Below are positions 52,251 to 64,000 of a DNA stretch of 64,000 nucleotides, piece after piece. Origin of the DNA: Membranipora membranacea (lineage: Eukaryota > Bryozoa > Gymnolaemata > Cheilostomatida > Membraniporidae); NCBI GenBank assembly GCA_914767715.1, contig OU612066.1, positions 5,957,001 to 6,021,000 of the forward strand, in the 5' to 3' direction. How positions within the stretch are numbered: the first letter of the stretch is position 1; every line of letters begins with the position of its first letter. The translations under genes and the position numbers were made by a program. The notes below the pieces were generated by a model. That model worked only from the letters and a program-made list of their open reading frames with translations, ran no database searches and was not told where the DNA came from.

Positions 52251-53140
52251 CATTTTATCGTAGTTTCTTATTTTTAATTTTTAACAACTCAGAGATGTTT
52301 TCTACATTTATCATTGCACATTCTAGTCACATTTTTTAACACATGGGATGTACGGCAAAAATACCTGACATATGCAAGAGACTCATTAAATAGCCTCAGT
52401 TCAATAAGACAGAATGTTGTCAGACAGAATGCGCACCATTCTATACAAAATCTGACACATGGCATGGGACGATCGCTAGGCGCAAGAGTTTGGTGGGAGG
52501 GGATGGGCGCAACATAAGGCAAGCTGCAATTTTCCTAATCGCTGTGTTTCCATATAAATTTTGAGCTAGAATTGAGTTGTTACCTCAGGGCTCGCCCTAG
52601 AAAACTGCATCTGTACCCACGGGCTAAGGTCGCGCTGAAAATTAGAAAATATCTGTCGTCGGGGGAGGGAGACTTGAGCTCAGGACACCCAATCTGCAGC
52701 CTTTGATGCTAATCACCCAGCCATGCAGGCTAGCCGCAGTGCATGCTACTTTGCTCAAACTAATCTTCCAGTGATAACAGGGAGGTATTCCCATAGCTTG
52801 AACAGCTTCAAAATTTGCTCTCAGTTCGATCTCATTGAAATACAGCAACTGACATATCTTTGACGTAAGGCTGCTGTATGAAGCAATTGTTACAAACATT
52901 CTTACTAGAATTATTTTATATTATGTATATTTAAAAACTGCCCTAATTTTTATTTCAGTATTGAGAATAAAGCAATAGTAAGATTTCAAACTTCAAAACT
53001 TCAATTCAACAAGATGACAATGTGTGATAATAAGACATCTAACTTTTAAGGTGAATTTGAAGCTCCAAGTTATTGTTAGTTCTCAGATAGTGTACGACGC
53101 TCAGCATCATATACTATATTGTGGACCCATTTTATTGTCA
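52251..53140. repeat. Duplicated upstream block, copy A2 (deletion derivative)
   Basis: Matches A1 until TTTATTGTCA at 53140, then jumps directly into lipase intron 6 sequence (TTGAATTTCATCTATGAGG). The TATA box, first exon and coding exons 2-6 are missing. It preserves the empty site of the 364-bp element. Confidence 0.85.
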
Positions 53141-53290
53141 TTGAATTTCATCTATGAGGAGTTTCATGCATATGAATGCCCCATTTCCGCAGTTAGGAAA
53201 TGTGGCAGTCCTATGGTTTCATGTCAGTGTGGTTGATTGAACTTTGTTTGCTGAGTTGTGTGTTCAACATAATAATAATTATTTTTGTAG

Positions 53291-53458
53291 GATAGCAATT
53301 GTGTGGAGAGTCACTATCTGTGCATCTCATCGAATTGTTTAAAGGAACACGGCAACTATTTTCTTTCTGACCTACCAGAGTATATGAAAGAAAAGATGCA
53401 GTCAGGGTCAGCGCCAACGCAAACAGGAAGGGACCAATGTATCAGTTACCGCTTCTAA
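53291..53458 (+). pseudogene. Orphan last exon of a lipase copy
   Basis: The final coding exon (DSNCVESHYLC...ISYRF, then stop) with its acceptor TTTTTGTAG and 3' flank, but no other lipase exon or promoter on its side of the deletion junction at 53140/53141. It carries the Leu codon (CTG) found in copy 5, where copy 3 has Arg, so it is closer to copy 5. Confidence 0.85.
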
Positions 53459-53811
53459 CATTGCTGTTACTCTGCTCCTTATTATAGTGTGACTTATCTA
53501 GAATCACTAATTTCCATTGTCACCTATAATCCCAATGTTACCACAGCTTTCACAGATTTTAACTGTTGCCCTGAAACATATCTGCTTCATACATATATAT
53601 AATTTTTCCCATCTTTTAGATTGTATAAGTGATTCCATATTATCTGCCCTTTTGAATTTTGGTAGGGGTAGGTAGACATTTTACTGGAATTTAAATGTAT
53701 TACTTACCTATACTTAACCTACCTAAACTATCTATACTAACCATTCAAATGACAGGCTATGTTTTTTGTATTATGACATGATGCGTGCTTCCTGGTAGCC
53801 AGAATATATTT

Positions 53812-55693
53812 GATTCTTCAAACCATAACCGTTTGAGAAGTCTCTCATGTTTCAAGCATCTAAAATAACAGGCATTATGTGCATACTTATCGGATTTTTT
53901 TTGTGTTAGTCCAGCTCAGATATACTTTGTCAAGAGTTCCCGGTATTATCTTTCAAATATACTTGTAAAAGAAAATATGCCAGGACAATATTATCTCGAA
54001 TGGCAAACAGCATAAAGTTCACCCAGGCACCTACCTATTTGCAGCTGCAAATCATCCTATCCTGAAAAAATATTGAATAAATGCACCTTTATATGCCTAA
54101 GAGTGCCAGTAAGTGTAATAGAATCTAATCAACATTTAGATATTTGAGAATGAAAAATCTCTATTGTAGTTTGTGAAATTGTGGCTTGTTTTTGTGTTTG
54201 GTTCAAAAATGGTAGGTGAAGTCGTAAAAATTGGGGAAAATTAATTTAATTTGTGATCAAATTGCAGCCTCTCGATTTCAAGGTTCTTGAAAATCAGATA
54301 TTACGTGCATACCACTGTTGTGTCACATCCGTGTTACAACCAGGACCTGCATAGTGTTACCTTTCAATCGAACTTTAAAAAAAAATCTGTTATCAATTTT
54401 TTCTCAAATGGCAAACAACTCAAAGTTCGCGCCGGCACCAGCCATCTGCGACAGCAAAACATCGATCCTCCTAATGAAGTGTTTCAAAACAGATTGAAAT
54501 GAGATTGAAATGTATTGTATTCGCCTAAAATGCCAGCAATGAGTATTAGAATGGTACAATTGTGTACTGCAACATGCTCTCAGCTAGATCAAAGAGTACT
54601 TGGTTAGATACATACATACAAGCAATTGACATGAATAAATTTCATGTAGACATCGGCTGTGATTGCATGCATTTGCTATTTGCAATGCTGGTCAGAACAA
54701 GGAGTTTCGTCTCAATCCTTGTTACATCAGGCGGGTTTGAGGAGACAAAACACATTCTTCAAACCATAACCGTTTGAGAAGTCTCTCATGTTTCAAGCAT
54801 CTAAAATAACAGGCATTATGTGCATACTTATCGGATTTTTTTTGTGTTAGTCCAGCTCAGATATACTTTGTCAAGAGTTCCCGGTATTATCTTTCAAATA
54901 TACTTGTAAAAGAAAATATGCCAGGACAATATTATCTCGAATGGCAAACAGCATAAAGTTCACCCAGGCACCTACCCATTTGCAGCTGCAAATCATCCTA
55001 TCCTGAAAAAATATTGAATAAATGCACCTTTATATGCCTAAGAGTGCCAGTAAGTGTAATAGAATCTAATCAACATTTAGATATTTGAGAATGAAAAATC
55101 TCTATTGTAGTTTGTGAAATTGTGGCTTGTTTTTGTGTTTGGTTCAAAAATGGTAGGTGAAGTCGTAAAGTTTGGGGAAAATTAATTTAATTTGTGATCA
55201 AATTGCAGCCTCTCGATTTCAAGGTTCTTGAAAATCAGATATTACGTGCATACCACTGTTGTGTCACATCCGTGTTACAACCAGGACCTGCATAGTGTTA
55301 CCTTTCAATCGAACTTTAAAAAAAAATCTGTTATCAATTTTTTCTCAAATGGCAAACAACTCAAAGTTCGCGCCGGCACCAGCCATCTGCGACAGCAAAA
55401 CATCGATCCTCCTAATGAAGTGTTTCAAAACAGATTGAAATGAGATTGAAATGTATTGTATTCGCCTAAAATGCCAGCAATGAGTATTAGAATGGTACAA
55501 TTGTGTACTGCAACATGCTCTCAGCTAGATCTAAGAGTACTTGGTTAGATACATACATACAAGCAATTGACATGAATAAATTTCATGTAGACATCGGCTG
55601 TGATTGCATGCATTTGCTATTTGCAATGCTGGTCAGAACAAGGAGTTTCGTCTCAATCCTTGTTACATCAGGCGGGTTTGAGGAGACAAAACA
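53812..55693. repeat. 941-bp tandem duplication of the lipase 3' flank
   Basis: 53812-54752 and 54753-55693 are head-to-tail copies with almost no differences; the joint reads GACAAAACAC/ATTCTTCAAACC. Short ORFs repeat at the same 941-base spacing and are not considered genes. Confidence 0.9.
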
Positions 55694-56571
55694 CCCTCAT
55701 GCTGTGTCCGATGACATGAAAAATCACTCATGATATTATGTATGATGGTAATGTAATCTTACTGTACTTATCTTAGCCTGGGTAGACTGTCGGACTGGGC
55801 GGGGGACACCTCTTCCCACCCCAACAGCCTGCCCAGGCTAACTGATCTAGTGACAGGGAAATCACGATGCTGGTAAGTCAGCCAGGAAGACATGAATCTG
55901 AGGAATCAATGACATTGATTGTCTGAGAGATATGGGTTATGAGGGTCGTGAAATGATAACTTGATGTGACATGATATTATTGTGACACTGTAATTTATGG
56001 AAGCACACAAAGAGGAGTGGATGCATGTGGGGGTTAAGAAGGGCAGAGAAACGAATAACTGCACCAACTACTCGTCAGAACAAACCTCTAAATCTTACGG
56101 TCAATACTTTCTTATTAGGCAAACAGCAGTTTCAGGGCTATGTACATTCTTATCAGGATATATTATAGTATATTCTCCTTTATCTAATCTTGTATAATAC
56201 ACTTTTCTATGTTGTCAAATTTTTATACCACACAAGATGATATGCGGATCAATTTGAATCCACCATTTGAACATGGGCGAAATTATTTTTATGCAGAATG
56301 AAGAAACTTATGTAAGCATGCTGACAGAACTAGCTAACTAACTATTGAGGGTGGCGGCAACATATTAAGACAGCTCACAAAAGAGGTAAGTACATATTGC
56401 TGAATTCAGTTCAGTTCAATTTTGTCATTAGCCCCTTAACCGTAATTTGGGTGTGAAAGAATTTAGATTTGGGGCAAGCAAAACCGTGGTTAGAATGTTG
56501 AATACACAATGAGTTGTCACATTTTGTTAGATGATGAAAAAAACCATATCAATCATATTTCTTTCCAGACA
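55694..56571. other. Flank before lipase 4
   Basis: Ends the duplicated 3' flank (tail repeat to about 55935) and then holds unique sequence. A possible non-coding first exon of lipase 4 ends at AAGAG|GTAAGT (56385/56386), with its acceptor TTTCCAG at 56562-56568, three bases before the ATG. No obvious TATA box. Confidence 0.45.
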
Positions 56572-57896
56572 ATGGTGTTGCGTTATCTGTTGTTGTCCGG
56601 CTTGATATTCGGAGGTGTGTGGGCAGCCTGTTTTGTCAATAAAGATTGTGGAAAATGCATACAAGACAAGGAGTCGTTTTTTGATGTGTTTGGTTGTCGG
56701 TGGTGCCCCCTCACAAGATCATGTCATGCATTCGGTTCAGGTATAGTAAAGTTACCTTAATTTTGGCCTTTTGGTCGGTAGTGGCATTCAATTATGAACA
56801 AAAAATGGTATGCCACTACCAGTATGCGGGTAAAGTTTAAGAATTAAGACTAGTAAGGGTATTATTGGTATGTACCGCTTAAGTAAAAGAAAAACAATAT
56901 TTATTTTGTATATCAATGGTATGGACACCATACCCACAGTTAGTCTGTCACTCAGTCTAAAGAATCTCAGGCGGCATGCTCATAAAATTAGCTGCTAAGG
57001 TTAGAAATCTGAGAGAAAAACTCTAGTTTTTAAATATTACAATCTTTGGTAAAAATGATTAATCACTTCTGTGGTCTATTGAGTTCAAAATTACACCCCC
57101 TCCCCCCAATTTAGATGCACCAGGTTTTTCTATTTATAATTCAAATCTCTTGCACCATGAATGGTCATCTCACAATCATTTTGACAAATAAGCAACTTTT
57201 TCCATTCTATACTGTAAAAATGAAATGAGATGAGCTTGTACTAACTCTAAATCTAACACGCTGATGTTTAAGTGAAAAATTCTTGCGCGGACAAGCACCA
57301 GGTGACAGAAGACAATGAGAAGACATGTGACAGTGTAGAGGAACCACCTGTCACTCTCCCGTATGACCCATACATGGCACAAATTCTGGCAAAGTGGTGC
57401 TCTCTCTCGTATGTACAACCTGAGCTCAAAGATGAAGACAGCATTAAGAGTGTGGTTGCTTCGCAAATAGGTTCCAGTTACAGGGTGAGTGACTTTATCA
57501 CAATCGTTTCTATTTCCTCTTCCAAAGCTGCAGTGAAGCACTTCTTCTGTACCAAATCCTCCCACTACCAAAGTGCAAAATGTAATGTAAATGTCCAGGA
57601 TATACCATACTAACTTTGTAAAGTAAACAGTGATTGTAAGTTTTGTATTTATCGTGTGTGGTAGTACTGTTGGCTGTTGCTATAATACAAACCTTATCAT
57701 CCGCTAGGTACTGGAGTACATATATAGTAACTGTAGCTTGCTTCTTAACTCTGGAGACTGTGCATCGGTAGTCGGCATATCGGACACTGGTGACCATCTT
57801 GTTGTCGCCTTTAGAGGCACCTTCTACCCAGAACAATGGGTGGAACAGATTGTTGGTAGCTTGACAGGAATGGAAGACTTTGCGATCGGTGGTGAG
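56572..57896 (+). pseudogene. PSI-like/class 3 lipase, copy 4, 3'-truncated (3 exons)
   Basis: Exons 56572-56740, 57273-57484 and 57708-57896 are open with correct splice sites. They encode a signal peptide (YLLLSGLIFGGVWA), the Cys-rich module ending GCRWCPLTRSCHAFGSG, the linker and the FRGT segment. It is the most diverged member. Homology to exons 5-7, including GHSLGG and the catalytic Asp and His, is absent: intron 4 is cut at about 58179, where block A3 begins. Alone it could make only a secreted 190-residue fragment. Its exon 4 donor is phase 0 and compatible with exon 5 of copy 5 downstream. Confidence 0.75.
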
Positions 57897-58178
57897 GTAG
57901 GATCCAGTACAATTATAAAGCAAAAAAAAACAAAAGGCAAATAAAAAGAAAGGCTCAGGGGGCAGATGAAGAGACTTGATTCCTATTTTCCAATTCTGGT
58001 CATCATGTTTTTGGATGATGAAGAAGTGTTTTAAATTTTCTTCAGTTTATGTCCTGGCGTGCCTTGATTATGATTTTAAAAACGTCGATAAATAATAAAG
58101 TGATAGTTAGCTTGTGATTGCTTGATACAATAGACAAGGTATGACAAATACCAAAAATAATAGTCATTCAGCTGAAAT

Positions 58179-59254
58179 GTCTTTGATGTAAGGCTGCTGT
58201 ATGAAGCAATTGTTACAAACATTCTTACTAAAATTACATACTGACTCTCGTGATCTGACTGGGCATGTAGATCACTGATAAACTAGGCAATCATTACCAC
58301 AAAGCAGGTGTCGTAAGGCTAAGTATGTATCATGCGTGACTTGAATTTGCGCATGTGCAAGAACAATGAGTTTAGTTTGGGTTCTGATTGCAACTTTGAA
58401 AAGGGGAAATGGGATATCCCCTGCATAAACTGTCAATCAAAATCAGCTAATAATGACAAGAGAGGATAACTATTGATAACAAATCCGCACGCTTTGGGAA
58501 GTATGTCACCAGAGCAGGTAGCCATTCAGATGGCTTCGGAATTCCGAGGCTCAATTTTGCAGAGATCAGCTCATGCCCAGAGCTGAGCATGCGCAGAATG
58601 CTAAAATTATTTTATATTATGTATATTTGAAAACTGCCCTAATTTTTATTTCAGTATCGAGAATAAAGCAATAGTAAGATTTCAAACTTCAAACTTCAAT
58701 TCAACAAGATGACAATGTGTGATAATAAGACATCTAACTTTTAAGGTGAATTTGAAGCTCCAAGTTATTGTTAGTTCTCAGATAGTGTACGACGCTCAGC
58801 ATCATATACTATATTGTGGACCCATTTTATTGTCAGTGTGTCAGAATTTTTTTCAGTTTGAGACAGTACGTTGAGGTGAAAGTTTGCCAATACAGCGAGA
58901 TGTGTCTGCTTGAGTACAATGTAAATGGGCCGAGGGGTACAACCTGGGAAACGCACTCTGACTGAACATTGTCATATTTTTCCTTATTTGACAGAATGCC
59001 TTTGAAGCTCCGTATTAGGTTCTTGTTGACAGAGAACATAGCTAAATAGGTTGGCAAATATGAAAAAAAAATTGTTTTGTCATAATTCGTGATGATGATG
59101 ATACTGAGCATACAGTTACAGAGCACCTTCTACATTATGGACTTGAGAAGTAACAATAGCGCTATGTGAAACTCGAGAAGACCATAAAAAGAGATTTGTT
59201 ATAGATGCTGCAGCTCTCATGATATATAAGTGTTTGTATATCATCCTCATCGTA
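58179..59254. repeat. Duplicated upstream block, copy A3 (before lipase 5)
   Basis: Near-identical to 46186-47254 and starting abruptly inside lipase 4 intron 4 sequence. Contains the 364-bp element. Confidence 0.85.
58237..58600 (+). mobile_element. 364-bp non-autonomous DNA element, copy in block A3
   Basis: Same ends, same length and the same CTAAAATTA flanks as 46238-46601, so it was carried along by the segmental duplication and is not an independent insertion. Confidence 0.9.
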
Positions 59255-59296
59255 GAGATGAGATAGGCATCGGGCAGCAGAGTTACATCACAACAG
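59223..59296 (+). promoter_or_regulatory. TATA box and untranslated first exon of lipase 5
   Basis: TATATAAG at 59223-59230 and a donor ACAACAG|GTAAGA at 59296/59297, as in copy 3. The transcribed stretch differs slightly from copy 3 (CATCGTAGAG for TTAGCGCAGAG). Confidence 0.6.
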
Positions 59297-60130
59297 GTAA
59301 GAGTTAGGGCAAGTGCACTATTTAGTATTTATGATTGTTCTAAAATATTTTTCTAAAATATCAGGAATCATTGACCCAAGACTGACTCACACTGTGTTAT
59401 GCTTGGCTTTATGATTCTGATAAACCTAACTTTCTCAGCATAAAAAATTCTTCCAATAAGCCAACTTGTTATAGTATGCATATTGATCACGCTAAGATAA
59501 TTTATCCCTCTATTTTCAATCAGTTGACTCTGAATTATAATCTGAAATATTGTAATCGTATAAGGAAGCGGCGATGGACAAATGCTGGGGTAAGATCATG
59601 TTCTGCAAAAACATGATGGAAATTTCTGCAACAAAGTTCATACCCACAGTGTGTGTAAAAGAATAAGAATTGTTTATTCCGGACAATGTTGAGGATTCCG
59701 GAAAATTGTTGAGGAAAATGTGCATGTTTACCTTTAAAACATTCTCATTTGATTTTTGGATACTTTTTGTTGGCAGCTGACACTGACAACTATATAATCA
59801 TTAATAGAAGTGTTGTCAGCACGAATATGGAATAAATTTATCTATTTTTTATTTTATTTACTTATTTCTTTTATTTATTTTGATATGATTTCTTTTCCTT
59901 TGGGATCAGGTTCACAATCAACAGATTGACAATTCAAAAATTTAGGGATATCATGAAAAATAACGCATCAGATCAAGCGGATTTTCACCATGATTTCTAT
60001 TTCAAAAAATTTGCAAAACAATGTCACAGCAATAATATAACGACAGAAAATGAACAAACTTCATGCGAATCGAAGATGATGAAGTGACTATCCTATTATG
60101 GTGAGACTCAATAAATTTCCCTGTTTTAGG

Positions 60131-62728
60131 ATGGCTGTGCATCAGATAACTGGATTGCTGATTGTGTCACTCATTCTGCTGACTGGTGTCAGCGCCAGCT
60201 GTTCATCAAACAGAGATTGCTACTCATGTATTGCTGACTATAATTCATGGTGGGACTACTGGGGTTGTAGATGGTGCCCCTTAACCAGGGCATGCCATGC
60301 TCCTGGCTCTTGTAAGTGGATCAGATAGCTTGAGTGCTTCAGTCATTTAATGATACATCTAATGCACAAACCACCCTCGGTGTGCAATCCAATATGAATA
60401 TCAATAAAAATTGTCTTATATATTTTTGCAAATTAAAAAAAAACATTTCACATTCATAATAAAAATAACCTGGATACCAAAATTTAGAGTTTTAGAGAAC
60501 TCCATGATACCATGACGCTTGGCGTCCCCACAGAACTAGCTGCTCACATCGAAGAGCTCCGGCTATTTGACCATGTATCAGTCCACAAAAATGATTACTC
60601 ATCATATAATTATGTTCCCCTTATAATTGTAGTTTATAACGATTGTAAATCAAACCAGCAAGTGACAGATAGCAACTCCCTGAGCTGTAGTTCAGTAAGA
60701 GAGCCAAGTCTATCCTACAATGCAAACACGGCTAAAGATATGGCAAAGTGGTCCTCACTGGCTTACGTATCACCTACAAATGATAAAAACCGCATGCAGA
60801 GTGTTGTTGCCACTGAGTTTGGTGCCAACTATAGGGTGAGCAATGTTACTGAAGATGCTGTAAGGTGGCGAATCTAACAAAACAAGTTACATGCGATAAT
60901 TCAGTAGAATTGACATCAAAGGCGATTTTTAAAAAGCTTTGAAGAGGACTTTGTTGATTGAGCATAAATAACTGTGTGCCCCTATTCTTGCCTAATTCAA
61001 TTTAGCTTTTTTTGTGATTAATATTTGATTTTTTTTTCAGATTCTTGAGTTTCTGACAAATGATTGCGATGTTATTTTGGATTACAAACATTGTGCAGCA
61101 GTTGTTGCGATCTCCGATGAAGACAATCACCTGGTTGTGGCTTTCAGAGGGACTATTAGCGCAGATCAGCTTGTGGAGCAGATACTCGGGGTACTGTTAG
61201 GAATGATAGAATCTCCTATTGGAGGAGAGGTAGGCGAAAATAATAGTGATAAAGTTTTTCGACAAATCCTAATGAGTGGATTTGCTAAAATGTGTCTGTT
61301 TGATTCTAATCAATACAAATTATCAGCCATTAAACATTTACAGCAAATTTTGCAGCACAAAATATTTTTCTAATTTCGTTTTTTAATAACAGGTATTGAG
61401 GTACAATGAAAACACTCACGACAGTCTATACCCCTGCATAAAGTCAATCGTAGAGGAACAGGTGAACAGCAACCCTAGCCTTAGAATTTCAGTGACTGGA
61501 CACTCTCTGGGTGGGGCACAAGCTTCCCTCATTGCAGCACATCTTCTATATGATAGCGTTATCCCTCAATCAAGGCTTGAGCTGTACACATTTGGAGCGC
61601 CAAGAGTTGGAGACAAAGAGTTCGCCTATGAATATGACAGAGTGAGTACCATCACTGATAAAACCTGACATCTCCCAAATATCCCCCAAAACAACAGGAA
61701 ACAACCCCCCCCCCCCCCTCCCATCCCTAAACCTACCCAACAGGAAACAATACAGGTCCCATAATTGCCACCGGGTAACACTGAATTCTAAATAAATCCA
61801 AATTATCAATCCAAGCAACTAGAAATGAGGCAATTGACATTTACATGATTGTGTGTATGAAACCATCATCATGCTGGAGAAGAATCCAGATCTGAAACGG
61901 TTTTTAACGCTGAGGTCTTAATGTGAATGTAAAGTCAACGATAATAATTTATTCTCAGATTATTGGGAATAGTTGGAGGATAACCAACAGACACGATCCC
62001 GTACCGCAAGCTGTCCCCACATCATGGTTAGGCTGGTCTTATGCGTATCATACAAGAAGGGAGATCTACTACCGCACCTCTCTGGGTGTCGTAGTTGACA
62101 CTGGAACTGGCTATTCTAACTGCATTGGTAATGAGGTAAGGATGTAACGGTTGGTTGTTATTATTACACCGCAATTACTGACAGTAACATAGGCTGACAC
62201 ACTGCAGTTTGGGCGATCATAATAGGAGAGAAGAAATAAACACGCGATACTTCTTACTTCTATACTTTCAGATTGCTGGCAAGCTACCATTAACTTCTCT
62301 GATTGCTTTGTAAAATGGAGGGTGTATTTTTTTAGGACCATAATTTGCAAAAGTTCCCAGGCAACTTGTTAAAATTGTGACAAATATAATCATCTTGTTA
62401 TACATCTGTGTTGAATTTCATCTATGAGGAGTTTCATGCATATAAATGCCCCATTTCCGCAGTTAGGAAATGTGGCAGTCCTATGGTTTCATGTCAGTGT
62501 GGTTGATTGAACTTTGTTTGCTGAGTTGTGTGTTCAACATAATAATAATTATTTTTGTAGGATAGCAATTGTGTGGAGAGTCACTATCTGTGCATCTCAT
62601 CGAATTGTTTAAAGGAACACGGCAACTATTTTCTTTCTGACCTACCAGAGTATATGAAAGAAAAGATGCAGTCAGGGTCAGCACCAACGCAAACAGGAAG
62701 GGACCAATGTATCAGTTACCGCTTCTAA
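60131..62728 (+). CDS. Secreted PSI-like/class 3 lipase, copy 5 (6 coding exons, 388 aa)
   Basis: Exons: 60131-60311, 60633-60835, 61041-61229, 61393-61641, 61959-62135, 62561-62728. Nearly identical to copy 3 in exons, introns and flanks, with a few substitutions: signal peptide GVSAS for GVNAS, DNHL for DDHL, ISAD for ISTD, and HYLC for HYRC in the last exon. The nucleophile, acid and histidine residues are all retained (S229, D287, H353 as in copy 3). Both copies have intact splice sites and promoters, so both may be expressed. The C-run in intron 5 is longer here (14 C at about 61706 versus 11 in copy 3). Confidence 0.93.
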
Positions 62729-64000
62729 CATTGCTGTTACTCTGCTCCTTATTATAGTGTGACTTATCTAGAATCACTAATTTCCATTGTCACCTATAAT
62801 CACAATGTTACCACAGCTTTCACAGACTTTAACTGTTGCCCTGAAACATATCTGCTTCATACATATATATAATTTTTCCCATCTTTTAGATTGTATAAGT
62901 GATTCCATATTATCTGCCCTTTTGAACTTTGGTAGGGGTAGGTAGACATTTTACTGGAATTTAAATGTATTACTTACCTATACTTAACCTACCTAAACTA
63001 TCTATACTAACCATTCAAATGACAGGCTATGTTTTTGTATTATGACATGATGCGTGCTTCCTGGTAGAATATATTTGATTCTTCAAACCTTAACCGTTTG
63101 AGAAGTCTCTCATGTTTCAAGCATCTAAAATAACAGGCATTATGTGCATACTTATCGGATTTTTTTTGTGTTAGTCCAGCTCAGATATACTTTGTCAAGA
63201 GTTCCCGGTATTATCTTTCAAATATACTTTTAAAAGAAAATATGCCAGGACAATATTATCTCGAATGGCAAACAGCATAAAGTTCACCCAGGCAACTACC
63301 TATTTGCAGCTGCAAATCATCCTATCCTGAAAAAATATTGAATAAATGCACCTTTATATGCCTAAGAGTGCCAGTAAGTGTACTAGAATCCATTCAACAT
63401 TTAGATATTTGAGAATGAAAAAAATCTCTATTGTAGTTTGTGAAATTGTGGCTTGTTTTCGTGTCTGGTTCAAAAATGGTAGGTGAAGTCGTAAAGTTTG
63501 GGGAAAATTAATTTACCTTGTGATCAAATTGCAGCCTCTCGATTTCAAGGTTCTTAAAAATCAGATATTAAGTGCATACCATTGTTGTGTCACATCCGTG
63601 TTACAACCAGCACCTGTATAGTGTTTCCTTTCAATCGAACTTTAAACAAAAATCTGTTATCAATTTTTTCACAAATGGCAAACAACTCAAAGTTCGCACC
63701 GGCACCAGCCATCTGCGACAGCAAAACATCGATCCTCCTAATGAAGTGTTTCAAAACAGATTGAAATGAGATTGAAATGTATTGTATTCGCCTAAAATGC
63801 CAGCAATGAGTATTAGAATGGTACAATTGTGTACTGCAACATGCTCTCAGCTAGATCAAAGAGTACTTGGTTAGATACATACATACAAGCAATTGACATG
63901 AATAAATTTCATGTAGACATCGGCTGTGATTGCATGCATTTGCTATTTGCAATGCTGGTCAGAACAAGGAGTTTCGTCTCAATCCTTGTTACATCAGGCG
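62729..64000. repeat. Duplicated 3' flank, copy F3 (after lipase 5)
   Basis: Repeats 50750-52022 with scattered differences and runs off the right edge still within the block, so the array may continue. No gene seen. Confidence 0.85.

Noticed and set aside
54287-54777. Repeated short ORFs in lipase 3' flanks (also near 51608, 55228, 63572)
   Set aside because: They recur only because the flank is duplicated, differ by frameshifts between copies, and have no domain.

Overview
The window is nuclear DNA of an invertebrate animal. It is AT-rich, its genes are split by GT-AG introns of about 70 bp to 1.5 kb, and its products (EFA6/PSD-type Arf exchange factor, BAF-domain protein, four-span membrane protein) are metazoan families. 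A sponge or another early-branching animal seems most likely because a full-length xylose isomerase is present, but the sequence does not settle the species. Gene models below come from joining exons whose splice sites, phases and protein similarity agree; no RNA evidence was available.

Layout. (1) 1-424: first coding exon of an unrecognised minus-strand gene running off the left edge. (2) 2485-9086 (+): 13-exon class II xylose isomerase with every catalytic and metal residue present. (3) 9913-12742 (-): 7-exon, 219-residue four-span membrane protein resembling LAPTM proteins, convergent with xylose isomerase. (4) 12743-19293: long gap with small repeats. (5) 19294-26294 (+): 11-exon EFA6/PSD-like Sec7-PH protein that lacks the catalytic glutamate finger. 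(6) 27261-29446 (-): 4-exon BAF-domain gene whose first exon/intron boundary lies in a 28-copy, 12-bp minisatellite carrying 18 copies of the 5' splice site GTAAG. (7) 29447-36040: gap with a 112-bp hairpin insertion and a 2.6-kb fold-back element. (8) 36046-64000 (+): tandem family of secreted PSI-like/class 3 lipases. Copies 1, 3 and 5 are intact, copy 2 is a splice-damaged pseudogene, copy 4 keeps only its 5' exons, and one orphan last exon lies between copies 3 and 4.

The lipase array grew by segmental duplication. Copies 3 and 5 and their flanks are nearly identical about 12 kb apart, with deletion derivatives between them. A 364-bp non-autonomous element with exact 9-bp target duplications occurs in two of the duplicated upstream blocks and in an EFA6 intron, and the third upstream block preserves the empty site. 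The non-lipase genes show no shared pathway. The intact lipases would be exported and probably hydrolyse lipid outside the cell or in a digestive or lysosomal space.
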